Shown here: positions 1 to 10,987 of the stretch, one piece after another | Layout: each line of letters starts with the position of its first letter | Numbering within the stretch: the first letter of the stretch is position 1 | Assembly (NCBI GenBank): GCA_015680685.1 | Contig: MNCI01015910.1 | Location: forward strand, 1,615,497-1,679,496 | Length of the DNA: 64,000 nucleotides | Reading direction: 5' to 3' | Origin: Gnetum montanum | Taxonomy: Eukaryota; Streptophyta; Gnetopsida; Gnetales; Gnetaceae | The notes under the pieces: model-generated | What the model was told of the DNA's origin: nothing | The model's database searches: none | What the model saw: only the letters and a program-made list of their open reading frames with translations | Program-made: the position numbers and the translations under genes

Positions 1-1295
1 CCCTCCCCATTATACTTGGTAAAATGTGGGAGGGACATCCCTGGAGGCAACGACAGCATGGGGACCGCTGGATTGATCGGATCATCCTGATAGAAATCCA
101 TGATCTGAATGGTATCAGACCCAGCGGTCTTGAGGCGTCGCACCTCCTCGGTAAGCGTATGGATAAGCTGGAACGCTTGATCTAGACCTATTAAGGGAGG
201 TGTCTGTGCAGCAGGGACAGGAGCAGGAGGTTGGAGTGGAAGGGCGGCCCTAAGAAACTGAAATGCAGGAGGTGGTTGGCTAACCGTTGGTGGAGCAGGG
301 ATTCCTGCAGGTTGGGTGGCCTGCGAAGGCCTCCATCCACCGGTCTGAGATGAGAGGTTAACTCCTGCCTGCTGCGCAGGATAATGGTAGGTATATCGAG
401 GAAGCACCTGCGAAAATTGTACCGCAGGTGTAACCGAAGGCTGTGCATCGTAAACCGCAGACGGGTACTGTTGCGCAGCAAGGTCGGTCCACTGACTTGT
501 TGCAGGGTATTGAACAAAAGTTTGCTGTGGTACGGTTACAGCATGTTGCTGAGTCGGCGGGGGCAGAAACCTTTGCGCTGAGCGAGTTGTCGGTACAGTG
601 TGAGCCTGTACCTGAGGGATGAACTGAGGTGTGGTGGTCGCCGGGATCACCGCCGGGATGCCGAGTGCGTGGTGGGACAGACCCACCCCTGTGTCATGGC
701 GCAGTTGTTGTGTTTGCCACCCAGAAGGCTGCGTCTGGGTTAGCGGAAAGATAGGAAGTTGTGCCTGCGCGGTCGCGGCTGGGTCGAGAGAGGCTGCCTC
801 TCCATCAAAAGGGAACAACGGATCTTCTTGCGTGTGGAGCGGCAGAGTATGGAACGAATGTTCCGACAGGGCCGCGAACTTGTCCTCTGCCTCTTCCTCA
901 CGCTGGGGTTCCGCCACAGGTTGTGAAGTCTGGCCTCTGGCCATGACCAACTGTGCCATAATTTCATGTTGGTGCTCGGTCAAAGGGATTATGTCATAGG
1001 CCGTTGGCTTAAAATCATGACCTCCTCTATGGAGCGCTTCAAAGTTTCGCTTTGCCTCTCGCTCGGTTCGGCTAAGAGCCAGCCTCGCCTGGATCTTAAC
1101 GCATATAAAATTGTATTCTTCAGGGGTTATGGCTAGAAAGATAGGCTCTTTCCCCTGAAGCCTCAATGATCGGCGCAAGGGTCCCTGGGGTCCCATCGCA
1201 CCAGGATCTGGTCCTGTGGCAACTGTAGGATTCACAGGCACAACACCCAGATCGAGGGTAACCATGGCGGTTGTGTTTGAGTAAAAAGAATCCAT
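1..1295 (-). CDS. Tat-2 gag polyprotein, N-terminal part, open to the window edge
   Basis: Reading from the ATG at 1295 to position 1 gives 431 codons without a stop. I followed every codon; the frame is open at the window edge. Gag forms the particle that packages element RNA. The N-terminal third has a short conserved block (LAITPEEYNFICVKIQARL, about residues 58-76) that aligns with Tat-1 (HERYNFLYAKVQENL). The middle is a long low-complexity region rich in proline, glutamine, alanine and threonine. The last visible residues (SLPPGMSLPHFTKYNGEG) are the entry into the conserved Retrotrans_gag domain, as in Tat-1 (FMKYDGEGDSNAHL). A second in-frame ATG lies 10 codons downstream (1265). The zinc-finger end and pol are not in the window. 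All other gag copies here are broken. Confidence 0.85.
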   Translation of the reverse strand, partial: MDSFYSNTTAMVTLDLGVVPVNPTVATGPDPGAMGPQGPLRRSLRLQGKEPIFLAITPEEYNFICVKIQARLALSRTEREAKRNFEALHRGGHDFKPTAYDIIPLTEHQHEIMAQLVMARGQTSQPVAEPQREEEAEDKFAALSEHSFHTLPLHTQEDPLFPFDGEAASLDPAATAQAQLPIFPLTQTQPSGWQTQQLRHDTGVGLSHHALGIPAVIPATTTPQFIPQVQAHTVPTTRSAQRFLPPPTQQHAVTVPQQTFVQYPATSQWTDLAAQQYPSAVYDAQPSVTPAVQFSQVLPRYTYHYPAQQAGVNLSSQTGGWRPSQATQPAGIPAPPTVSQPPPAFQFLRAALPLQPPAPVPAAQTPPLIGLDQAFQLIHTLTEEVRRLKTAGSDTIQIMDFYQDDPINPAVPMLSLPPGMSLPHFTKYNGE

Positions 1296-1572
1296 TGATC
1301 AATGCAATCGAGAGTAACTGATAATCGAATCTAAAAGCGAATGGCTGGCGACAGATCGGATCTAAAAGCGAATGGCTGGCAACAAATGCACAAAAGGCTT
1401 TCTACCCTGTAGGATTTCAAAGAAATCGTCCTTGCGACCGACCTATACCATGCGATTAACCATAGACTTCCCTAGAGGTATCACGTCTATGGTTTAGGGT
1501 ATGGATCTCTAACAGGGTTACCCAAAATATTCGGATCGGAGCCTGAAGGCCCTCCTTATAGCGCTAGAAAAC
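1296..1572 (-). other. Tat-2 untranslated leader and primer-site region
   Basis: Between LTR and gag. It holds two copies of a 31-bp tandem repeat (1324-1354 and 1355-1385, sharing TCTAAAAGCGAATGGCTGGC) and, next to the LTR, a block (about 1550-1571) that reads on the minus strand TCTAGCGCTATAAGGAGGGC. The same block adjoins the Tat-1 5' LTR, so it is the likely primer-binding region. I could not assign the tRNA. Confidence 0.6.
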
Positions 1573-2268
1573 TGTAACGACAGAAAACGTTGGCAGCTGG
1601 AAATACCGACCGAGATTCCGGCGTACACAGCTTTAGCCACGGATCCGCGCGAGGGCTATGCTGGAAAAATGAATCCGCGGCGCCCTGAACGGTCTTGTCG
1701 ATCAGACAGGGACTTACGGGTCAGTAAAACGATGAGAGTTACGCAGAGAGAAAGCGATCTGTTTCGAAGAATGGTAAAACAAAGGGAAAGCGATGTGATC
1801 GGATTGCGACGGCGATAATGCTAAACACGATGAAAGGAGGCTGGCAAAAGAGAAACACGTAGCTTCAAGATCCGCGCTTTCACTTACAAATGTATATTTC
1901 GTATGATGAAATTACACTGGGGAATCCCCGATTATAGGATGTGAAACAAGCACAGAACAACAAGCAAAACGGTTTAAAAAGAAGTCCGATCTACCTCGTG
2001 GGCTAAGCTGAGATGCAAGGCGGGCCAAGCTTTGACGTTTACCGATCAACTGTTTCTGATTGATAGAGTCGTTTCAGCAGAAAGATTGCTCCTGTCACCG
2101 GTACTCAATTTGAACTGTACTCTGTTTCGGCTGTAAGGTGATGAGGTCCACAATTGCCAAAGCGCTGTTCTCTGTATCTCTGCTCCAAAGTGCTAAGTGC
2201 TCTGGTGCTCAGAAATTTGCTAACACGAATTTTTTGCCAACCGACCCCTGTATCTTTGTCAACTGGGG

Positions 2269-2278
2269 TATTTATAGG
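2269..2278 (-). promoter_or_regulatory. TATA box of Tat-2 LTR
   Basis: Minus-strand CCTATAAATA, the same word and setting as in both Tat-1 LTRs (19736-19745 and 40076-40085). Confidence 0.7.
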
Positions 2279-2519
2279 CCGCGACACTTCGCGGGGAAGG
2301 CGCAACCCTGATGATGTGGGTCCCGGATATTGCGGGCCTTGCTGGCATGATCTTTTAAGTCAGACTGTAACTACTCACAACACGCTTGTTTGCGTGTTGT
2401 GCGTGTGAAGAGTAGGCATATGCTGAACGTACTTTAGGCTGCATTTAGGCAGTATTACGCTCATTCGCGTTGTGTTGCGTGCATGAGCGTAATCTAAAGT
2501 AAAAGCCATAAGCTCAAAA

Positions 2520-2935
2520 TTGTTTTACGCTCACTACGCAACTGTGCGTAACGAAGCGTGGAATTTACGCTCACTACGCAACTGAGCGTAACGAAGCGTG
2601 AAGTGTGCAACTTACGCCCGCTACGCAACCGCGCGTAATGAGTGCGTAAATAATGCGTGGTTTACGCTCGCTACGCAGCTGCGTGTGATGAAGCGTAAAT
2701 AATGTACAAGTTACGCCCACTACGCAGCTGCGCGTAATGAAGCGTATAAGCAATGTACAACTTGACAACATACGCTATGGTACGCACCGTCGCGTAGCGA
2801 GCGTAAAGGCAAGTTATCCATGAACTGCAAGAAAAAATGCCAACCTGTTGTGCTTTTCTGAACTCTGCCTACGACTGTCTTGAAGCTTATTATGCTCATC
2901 ACGCTGTCGTGCGTAATAGAGCGTAAGCCCATCCT
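2520..2935. repeat. U3 array of TACGCA/TGCGTA stem-loop units in Tat-2
   Basis: About five units of 41-50 bp occupy 2523-2760, with two looser units to 2930. Each has the form TTACGCTCACTACGCA, a 4-base loop, then TGCGTAACGAAGCGT, so the halves pair perfectly over at least TACGCA/TGCGTA with further ACGC/GCGT pairing outside. The array lies upstream of the TATA box on the transcribed strand, the usual place of LTR enhancers. Tat-1 LTRs have a related but degenerate array (GCTACGCTATG, TAGCGTAGC). Confidence 0.8.
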
Positions 2936-3019
2936 TTGAACCAATCTGATGTGCGTTTTTGCTGGAATTGCGAATCTTTGCCTGAGGCCAACTCGTAATT
3001 TTCATGGTGTTTCAGTCAT

Positions 3020-4747
3020 GAATGATCTCCTATGAGTGATATTGTTGCATCCTCCTTGGTGAACATAGTCTTGCTTCCAGTCCATGCTCTCCACTGAAAT
3101 CACAAGAAAATCAAGGATTAGTATATAAATTCTAACATAGAGCACTTGAATACCTTATCTGGTTAGTGATTTTATCTAGCTAAGTTGTGATTGTGGTAGA
3201 TTGTTTGCTTGATAATGTTAGTGGGAAGATTGACAAATGGGTTAAGTAAGAGAAGCGGTCCATAAAATTTAAAAAAATCTTAACACAAGGAATACTAGAA
3301 AGAGGGTATAGAAATTCACAACAATAAAAAGAAGGAATTCACTAAAAATAGTTGTGAATATGTGTACAATTGGATGACATTGATGGGGTAAATAAAAAGA
3401 CTTCGATTGTAAAAATGTCTAAGGTTAAAGAACTTAACTTAACCAAACCAAAAGATATGCAAGTGGGTCCTCCCCAAATTAGGCATAGGCCTTTTATGCC
3501 CTTGCATAACTTCAAACCAAGGAGTCCATGGACACCATGGATGATTAATGGTTATGGAAGGTTAAGTACAAAAACCTAGAAGTAATAGATTGAGAAACCC
3601 AACACATCAAACTAGAACATCAAATCAAAACATGAAACTGATAGTGAGGTGAGGCATGAAAAGCATAGATGGATGAGAGAGAGAGTGGAATGGAGTTCCT
3701 TATTATGATCACATGAAGTTCCTTGTGGAGTTTGTGAATGACTCGGTAGCATTCATCCTTAGTCCAGACCAAAACCAACCACTTTTAGTGACTTCACATT
3801 AACATTCTAAGACTAGTCCATCCCCTGAGACACAAGACTGCTCCCACAAAACAACCATCATTCCAAATTGGAGAAAAAGTAGGAAGTGAGAAAGGGCCTT
3901 AGTTAGAGGAGATAAGACAAGTTCCATAATCAGTGCTTGTAGCCCTTTTATTTAGTCGAAGGGGTGTGCTTTGAATTCCCATATTTATTTATTTATTTAT
4001 TTTGAATGGAAACCACACCATGCAAAAACCCATGCATTTTTGCATTCATTTTGTCCAAGGGGTATGCTTTGAATCCTCATCTTCTTGTTTTTTTGATGAG
4101 GACCACACCATGCAAGGACTTATTTGACTTCCTATTGTGGAATGACACAGAATGGTGAGAAGCTCATGAGAATACTCTTGCACACAGGAAAATGGAAAAG
4201 CACGAAGAATACCACATCCTTGTGAAGCCACACCCTATCCAATCCTTTGATTCCTTTCCAATTTTAGAAACTACACAAGTTACCAATTTATTAAGGTTGC
4301 ATTAATGAAAAAGAGATTGCACATTTCCAAAACAAGGAAAACCATAAAGTGCATGGATGGATGGATGATGTGGACTCACTGCCTATTACATGAAAAGAAA
4401 CCATGTCCTAGTCATTAGTAATGACATTCAAAGTCAGAAACTAGACATCAACAATGAAATCACAAATGAAACATACCACCATAGAGTAGCACATTACCAT
4501 TGTACCTGACACCTTATTAGCAAAAAGAGTAGAGAATCACGCCAAACACAAGAAAATATAAAAGAAAGTAAAAAAGTATTCAAGAAATATTAAATATATT
4601 AACAATAGTGTAAAAAAAACCTAGAAAAGATCAATAACTTGAAAAACAAGAAGATGTAAAATAAAGAATATGAAAACAAAAAGTTGTAAAACCAAAAATG
4701 TGTAAAACTAAAAAAAATTCCAAAAGACTAAGAAGCTATGTAAAGTG
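3020..4747 (-). other. Ath-1 3' non-coding region
   Basis: No coding frame is recognisable. It begins just after the terminal pol motif and a purine-rich stretch (GGGGGAGATGG, minus strand, about 4760-4775). Two blocks are conserved with the same region of other Athila-like copies: 3459-3490 (GGGTCCTCCCC on the plus strand) and 3893-3990 (ending GGGGTGTGCTTTGAATTC). The region is A-rich toward 4560-4720. A long non-coding stretch between pol and the 3' LTR is usual for Athila elements. Confidence 0.7.
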
Positions 4748-5860
4748 TTAGTATGGATGGCCATCTCCCCCATGATTAAGTTGAAAGGGGGAGATCCAAA
4801 AGATTAGGCGTGGTTGTCCATTTGGTGAGGTGTCTATTGAGTTGGTTGGCTTGGCTTCATGGAAAGGTTTCAGTTGTTGGGTGTTGACTAATTGTTTCTT
4901 ATATAGGCTATTAGGTTTATAAATAATCATGGCCCCAGATGGAAAAGTTTCATCAATAATGTCAGGTCCTTCCCACAACGTTTAAAATTTGGTTCGTTAA
5001 GGCACATGTGCAAGATTCTAGTAGAGAACTTTGTCTCCTAGTTGAAACTTAACTTTCCTTATTTTGAGGTCATGATGTTTCTTGTTGAATGCCTTATGTG
5101 TTTCATTGGATGATAGGGCCATTAACCGATTTTCATCTAGCAAGTTGAGGTTCATTAATCGTTCTTTTTGTGCTAGACTTAAATCCAGGTCAAGGTCACA
5201 GGCTGTAGAGAGTGTACAAAGCTCGGATTGGATGGGCAGTGTTGGTAGTTTTTCATACATGAGATCATAGGGAGAATAACCTATGGGAAGCTTCCATGTG
5301 GAGTGATAGGCCCAAAGGGCATCGTTTAATTTGGTGCTATAGTCCCTTCGGTATTTGCTAATAATGCACGTTAGAATTTTTGTAATCTCCCAATTAGTAA
5401 CCTCAACTTGACCATTAGCTTGAGGGTGATAAGGTGTTGTGAGTTTGTGCTCAACCCCCAAGCACTGCATAAGTTTTTAGAAAGTGGCACCTATAAAATG
5501 AGTTCCATTATCAAAAATTAATGCATGAGGTATACCAAACCTATTTATGATATTCTGTTGTACAAACTGAGTAGCAGTAGTGGATGTACAGTCAGTGATG
5601 GTTGCTTCTTCTACCCACTTAGTGCACTAGTCAACTATGACTACTATATATGCCTTTCCATTTGACAAAGGTGCGATAGGATCCATAAAGTCAATGCCCC
5701 AAATAATATCTTGCCTTGAGGATTTTAATGGTCATGTGTCTCCCAGCATAATGGCTCCCACAAGGGCCCTCATGGTCATCCTGGAAAATGCGTAGTTGAT
5801 CCATGTCAGGGATGCACTAGCGTACTAGGCTGTTGGGACATGCTCTGTAAAGATTCCCAT
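4748..5860 (-). pseudogene. Ath-1 integrase (degenerate)
   Basis: Catalyses insertion of element cDNA into chromosomal DNA. The catalytic core is readable over about 5700-5360: first Asp in WGIDFMDPIAPL, second Asp in LIFDNGTHF, catalytic Glu in HPQANGQVEVTN, so the D,D,E triad is retained. An uninterrupted segment of 150 codons (5470-5018) continues into the LDLDL-x-QKERL region. The N-terminal zinc-binding part shows the two histidines (near 5770) but the C-x2-C half seems lost. The C-terminal end (4978-4748) carries WEGPDIIDETFPSGAMI and finishes ISPFQLNHGGDGHPY. This terminal HGGDG motif also ends the deleted copies Ath-2 and Ath-3. Stops at about 5470 and 5630 break the frame. Confidence 0.85.
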
Positions 5861-6049
5861 TGATTTCCATGAAATACTTAACCTGGTGAAAAAACTATTG
5901 TTTCTGCTAGGTGTCTAGCCCTTGCAGCAGTTCTTGCTTTAGTAGATAAGTGAGGATGATGTCATACCCTTTTGGTTCATTGGACATTTGTGCATTAATA
6001 GCCTTGGCAAGGAGAGATTCATCAGGAAATTGATCAGATAAGGGGATTT

Positions 6050-6560
6050 CTTTCTTCTTGTCATCCCATCTTAGCTATGATAAGTGATTAGCAACCAAAT
6101 TTTCCACATCCTTTCAATCTACCATTGTGAAATCAAACTCTTGTAAAATCATGAGCCACTATATAACATGGGGACTCACCATTGGTTTATTCATTAAAAA
6201 CCATATGGCTCTATGATCTATGTGCACGAACACTCTATAGCCAGGCATATAGTGCCTAAACTTTTCTAATGCGAACACCATTGTCATCAAATCCTTTTTC
6301 ATGGTGGTGTAGTTCAGCTGTGCACCTACGATATTTCAACTTACATAGTGAATGTAATATAGATGTTTTTGATCATCCAATTGCGTAAGCACTACCCCTA
6401 AAGCATAATTTGATGCACTAGTCATCACATGAAATGGCTTGGACCAATTAGGTGCTTGTAGAATTGGGGTTTTAGCAAGCTTTTGCTTCAGTTGCTGAAG
6501 TGCTATTTCACATGCAGGGGTCTAGATAAATGATGCATCTTTCTTTGTTAATTTAGCCAA
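6050..6560 (-). pseudogene. Ath-1 RNase H (degenerate)
   Basis: This domain degrades the RNA strand of RNA/DNA hybrids during reverse transcription. The order typical of Ty3/gypsy is visible: SNYALGVVLTQ (about 6410-6380), NYTTMKKDLMTMVFALEKF, HYMPGYRVFVHIDHRAIWF and MILQEFDFTMVD. The usual CDAS motif reads TSAS here, so the first catalytic aspartate is gone. Stops occur throughout. It directly follows the RT. Confidence 0.75.
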
Positions 6561-7315
6561 CAGCTTGGTGATTTTGAAAAAATTCTCAATGAAGTGTTGG
6601 TAGTAGCCAGTATGATCAAGGAATGACTGCACTTCTTTGATTATTTCCAATTAACATGTTATTCCTTGGATGATCCTTATCTTTTCAGGTCCACCTCGAT
6701 TTCTACCTTTAAGACATGGTGTCCCAAGACTGTGCCTTCCTAGACCATAAGATGGCTCTTTTGCCAATTAAGTTAAAGGTTTGTTTCAACACATCTCCTC
6801 AACACTTGCTCAAGATGGTCTAGTGCTTGCTCAAACGTAGCTCTGTAGGTAGAAAAGTCATCAATGAAGACATCTACCCCACTACTGATTTATTGTTGGA
6901 AAATGCTAAGGACTAGTCGTTAAAATGTAGCTGGGTCATTACATAGACTGAATGGCATCTAATGATAAGCAAAAGTTCCCCAAGGACTTACAAAAGTCAT
7001 CTTTGCTTGGTCCTTTGGTGCAATCTGGATTTGGTTATAGCCACTATAACCATCCAGAAAGTTGTAATAGTTGTGCCTAGAAATGGTGTGTAGTACTTGG
7101 TCAACAAAAGGCAATAGAAAATGATCTTTAAAAGTTACCATATTAAGTAGTTGGAAGTCAATGCATACATGCCATTTGCCTCCTTTCCTAGGCATAATTA
7201 CAAGTGGACTGACCCACCCATTATCTGTGACAGGGTAGATGAATCCTACCTTGAGGAGTTATTTAATCTCCTCCTTGACAATCTGCTTTAATTTGGGATC
7301 CAAACATTGCTATGG
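6560..7315 (-). pseudogene. Ath-1 reverse transcriptase (degenerate)
   Basis: Synthesises element cDNA. Readable motifs in order: LLKVGFIYPV, PRKGGKWHVCIDFQLLN (7195 onward), FLDGYSGYNQIQIAPKDQ, TFVSPWGTFAYH ending at 6959, then MPFSLCNDPATF and the active-site motif FIDDF at about 6858-6869 (usual YVDD/FIDDF class). A 78-codon open segment covers 7195-6959; the remainder has stops. The arrangement upstream (protease) and downstream (RNase H) is normal for Ty3/gypsy pol. Confidence 0.83.
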
Positions 7316-7318
7316 TTA

Positions 7319-7693
7319 TCATTTTGGCTTAATGATGGGGTCAGTGTATATTTGGTGTTGGCATATTCTTGGATTAATTCTAGTGAGCATGGAATATGAC
7401 AAGGCAAAGGTTACTGACCATTTTTCCACAACCTTCATCAACATCTTCTTTTTTCTTGCAGCAAGCTTGACATTAATAATGATCAGGCTTCCATTTTTCA
7501 AGAACACATACTCCATTCTGATTGGTAATGTTTTTAATCCAAGGGGTACTTGTTTGAAATTATTAGGAATGTCTAGCTCTCCCCAATTGATACCATCATT
7601 TACTCCCTTAGAGAGATGGTGATAAACTTGCTTGAGTTCATCCATACTTGTAACATATTCATACATTAGGCCCTCAGTAGGTTCCATGCACAA
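7319..7693 (-). pseudogene. Ath-1 protease-RT spacer segment
   Basis: A 124-codon open segment between protease and RT. It is a family-specific linker: LGLKTLPIRMEYVFLKNGSL followed by KMLMKVVEKW and NPRICQHQIYTDPIIKP. The same passage is found in Ath-6 (63690-63960) and, in truncated form, in Ath-3 (41640-41760), so it is a genuine conserved part of this polyprotein. In Athila/Tat elements this stretch precedes the RT fold and has no independent catalytic role that I know of. Confidence 0.7.
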
Positions 7694-7789
7694 TTTGCTA
7701 CTGCTAGAATTAGCTATCAGCCACTAGGTGCCTTCTTGTTTTATGGCTACTGCATATAGACATCTTTGGATTTCAGCTTCTGGTGCACA

Positions 7790-8226
7790 CTACTTGCATG
7801 CAAAGATAGATGTTCGCTTCACTGACCATAACTTCTGCACACAATGACACCTTAAATCATTGTACGCAATACATGGAACCCTCTTCTTCTCGATCTTTCC
7901 AAATTCATTTTCTTTAAATATCTCTAATGAAAGATATCTAATGCCCATTTTGGCATCAACGGTGCTTAACCATGCCCTTCCCATAATAATTGGGAAGTCC
8001 CCTTTATAGTTCTCCACCTTGATTACTAGGAAGTTGGTAGGATATGACCACCCACAAACGGTGGTTATGATGTCCTCTACTAGTCCCAATGGAACAGTGG
8101 TGGACTGGTCTACTAGCTCAAGTCGGATGTTGCTCTTCTTCAAGGGAGGAAGGTTCCACATCGTGTACATCTCATGCAAGATCAGATTAACACTAGAACC
8201 AGAGTCAAGAAGAGCTTTACAAGGCT
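7790..8226 (-). pseudogene. Ath-1 retropepsin-type protease
   Basis: Processes the gag-pol polyprotein. The catalytic motif is intact (KALLDSGSSVNLI, about 8219-8181), followed by EMYTMWNLPPLKKSNIRLEL, the flap region VPLGLVEDIITTV and the closing FPIIMGRAWLSTVDAK. An uninterrupted 129-codon segment spans 8179-7790. Among the three copies of this family with a readable active site, this alone has DSG: Ath-3 reads ESC and Ath-6 DSS. Joined frames continue toward gag with stops. Confidence 0.83.
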
Positions 8227-8519
8227 CATTCCTAGCAATTTGTAAATATACTAAGGGACACCCAGGATTAGCTAACTTCCTAGGTAGGTTACTAGCTCAA
8301 ATCCAATCAGATATAGCATGGGTCAACATTACAATATGGAACGAGAAAGATTTTGGTTTGAAGGGGACTCAGATAAAGGTGAGATAGAGGAAGGTGGAGG
8401 AGCAAAATTACCAACCACTGATCTGTTTGTGAGCTTTGGTGGACTATGAGGTCGAAAGAAGGGTCTTTTCTTTGATCATTGTTTCGACCCACTTGGTTAG
8501 TTAACTGGTTGCAGATTAA

Positions 8520-10823
8520 CTACCCTTGTAGCATTTCTTTAATGTGGTTAGGGAAGCAATTCACCCTGCATGGATGGAGTAGGTGGTAGCTATGCAGGAG
8601 ATGAAGGAGTAGGTGTAGGGACATGAGGAGCAGGAGGATAGTAGGTGCCATCTCTCTTTGGAGAGGATGGTTGGTACACTTCAGGAGGGTAGTGGTGAGG
8701 TTGGTAAGTGGCAACATGACCAGAGGAGTCCTGTGGAGATGAAGGTTGCTGAATAGAGTAACTATAGGGGTTTGGTTGTTGGTAAGGATACTACTGTCTT
8801 GGAGGTGCCAACATCTACAATTGTGGTTGTTGCCATTTTTGGTATAATTCATGGGGTTGTGGTGGAGTTCCACTTTGATAGTACTGTTGTGGTTGGTAAA
8901 ACTATTGAGAGTTGCCTTGTGGATAAAGTAATCTTTTAGATGTTTACCTTTGTGTAAGTCGTGGATGTAAGGCATACATCCCAAATTCTTACAAGTGTGA
9001 CATAATTGGGAAACATCCCTTGGGATGTTCATATTAACAGATGTCACACCTGCCATAATCATCTAAGTCTTTATCTGCAACCATCTTTATTGTAGCCATC
9101 GTACCCTTACCCTTGGATATGGCACGTTCATCTTCCTTATGTCTTCAGCAGACATGCTCATCACTTTGCTCCTTGGACTCTTCAGCAATTTTTAAGACAA
9201 CTTGAAACTTATTATTCATGGAGTTCCATATTTGGTCAACCTTAGTCGTGATTTCAGATTGTAATTTTTGGAGTGGCAAGGTTTTCTAATTATCCACCTC
9301 ATCTTTGGTTAACTCATCCTCACTGTCACATAATCAAACCCCCCTTTTGTGGATAGAAGGGTTCATAATGCATTCCTTTGCACTTTCTCGCTTTTTCAAT
9401 TCACCCTCCTCCTTGGCTACCTACTCAATTAACTTTTGGATTCGATAGGTGCTTAACTCTGTCAATCTCCCTTAAGCATAGATGCCAAGGATTTTCTTTG
9501 TTTGAGACTATAACCCATCCATGATATGGTGGAGTTGATCCAACTGAGAGTATCCATGGCTAGGACACTTATGCAGCAGAGAATAGTATAGGCCAATAGA
9601 ACTATCTAAGGACTCATGGTTTCCTTGTTTCCACCCTTGGATCTACTTCCTCAAATTGGATACTTGGGAGTATGTTTGATATTTTTCTTTGAATAATTCT
9701 AACATCATACTCCATCATCAGATTGATTCTAGCTCCAAGGACTGGTACCAATTTTCTACTTTCTTAATGAGTGTCCTTGGAAATAACTTTAACTTCTACT
9801 AGTTGTTCTCAATATTCTGCAAGGCACATGCATCCTGGAAGGCTTGGAGATGATTTTGCAGAACAACATCATAGCCTCCCTCAAAGTAAGGGATGTTGTT
9901 CATGTCTAGCCTCTTTATTCTCTATCCTTTATGTGCCTTGTTGGAATCCTCATGGCCTCTACAATTTTTAACATGCTTCAAGTGGGAAGTAGAGGTTTAT
10001 CAAGGTCATAGTGATGGTGCCTACGATGTTCTCTACTAACCCTTTTTTCTTGATGGTGGGTCTCTCTGGATCACCGATGCCTTTGATCATGATTGTCTCA
10101 ATGGTTCCTTCTATTGTTTTGGTCCCATCGATCACCTCCATCATGGTCATGACCTCTATGGCCACGATTTGAGCCGAATGAAGAAGAAGATGATGATGAA
10201 GGGGAAGAGGAAGGAGGATTTGCATCATGTTGATGCATATCATCCTTTCTTTGATGATCATGACCTCCTTTTGCCCCCTTATCATGACTTGGTCTTCCAG
10301 ATGCATTTTTGTCATTAGATTCATTCTGACCAGAACCTAAATTATGAATTGTGAATTGCATGTTCTGTTTGAGGGCCCCTTGAACAAAGTCAAATAGAGG
10401 AGTATCACCAAATAAAAAGCCCTCAAAGAAGTGTTCACCTCCATCCAATAGGCCAAGCGAAGATGGAAAAGTGTTTGACCCCTTATGCTTTAAAAGATCA
10501 TGTTGGTGCTGTAGTTGATGATCCCTTAACCTTTGTGCTTCAATGGGATGATAATCCCTTGAATTGGGATCTCGCATCTCGTACTCCCCATGAAGATGCT
10601 AAAGTCCATGTTGTGCAACCATTAGCTGGAGCATAGCTGGAACAGATCGATCAGGTGGCAACACAATGTTGCCTTCCATGTTAGACCACCACAACATTTC
10701 ATCTTGATGCAAGATGAAGGTGAAGTCTGGTACATAGTCATTGGGATGAGCATATACCATCCAATATTGTTGAGGCACTTAGTCTACCCTGGGCAGGGAT
10801 AGGCTCCTGTGAGGAGAAGACAT
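8520..10823 (-). pseudogene. Ath-1 gag (degenerate)
   Basis: Start chosen at the ATG at 10823 because MSSPHRSL corresponds to MSSSSNKN at the start of the Ath-3 gag. Near the N terminus: DFTFILHQDEMLWW and NIVLPPDRSVPAML. Next comes a histidine/aspartate/serine-rich segment (10577-10098). The Retrotrans_gag-like part lies at about 9960-9480 but is broken in all frames. Near 9030-8990 is a compact cysteine/histidine motif, CDIC-x-YEHPKGC (C-x2-C-x3-H-x3-C), shared with Ath-3. The C-terminal part (9062-8520) is proline/tyrosine/glutamine-rich in the correct frame. Many stops; not functional. Confidence 0.8.
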
Positions 10824-10968
10824 TTTATGTTAATGAATTTATATGCAATGTATGATTAAGATTCAATTTAATAATAATAATAATTTTTTTGTAAGATTTG
10901 ACTCTTAGGGTTCAAACAACGAGGTTACTAGGTTTCACTAAGTTTAGATAGCACACGTAGAACTAAAG

Positions 10969-10986
10969 TCCCTAGAAATGGTGCTA
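10969..10986 (-). other. Ath-1 primer-binding site (mutated)
   Basis: Minus-strand TAGCACCATTTCTAGGGA next to the LTR end, a decayed version of TGGCGCCATTGCCAGGGA seen in Ath-3, complementary to a tRNA-Asp 3' end. Confidence 0.65.
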
Positions 10987-10987
10987 A

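Larger units (their letters stand above)
1..3014 (-). mobile_element. Tat-2: Tat/Ogre-like Ty3/gypsy retrotransposon, 5' part
   Basis: The 5' LTR (1573-3014), the leader and the beginning of gag are in the window; the rest lies beyond position 1. Layout and gag sequence match the larger Tat-1 element at 36.3-40.8 kb, including a shared gag stretch (compare 1-100 with 37500-37600). The upper LTR end reads GTTTCA at 3009-3014, the same terminus as Tat-1. The next five bases, GTCAT (3015-3019), would be the target duplication; its partner is outside the window. The insert lies in the 3' non-coding part of the Athila-like element Ath-1. The open gag frame suggests a younger insertion than any other element here (inference). 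Confidence 0.85.
1573..3014 (-). repeat. Tat-2 5' LTR (1442 bp)
   Basis: On the minus strand it begins TGAAAC (3014) and ends at 1573 with TTACA. Both ends match Tat-1 LTR termini, although the body is much diverged from Tat-1. U3 contains an array of hairpin-forming repeats; the TATA box is at 2269-2278. The transcript would start just below the TATA box and run toward gag. Confidence 0.82.

Noticed and set aside
631-999. Plus-strand frame of 122 codons
   Set aside because: It lies opposite the intact Tat-2 gag and has no recognisable motif.
4748-5470. Envelope-like third gene after Athila pol
   Set aside because: The segment is integrase C-terminus; no transmembrane or signal segment follows in 3020-4747.
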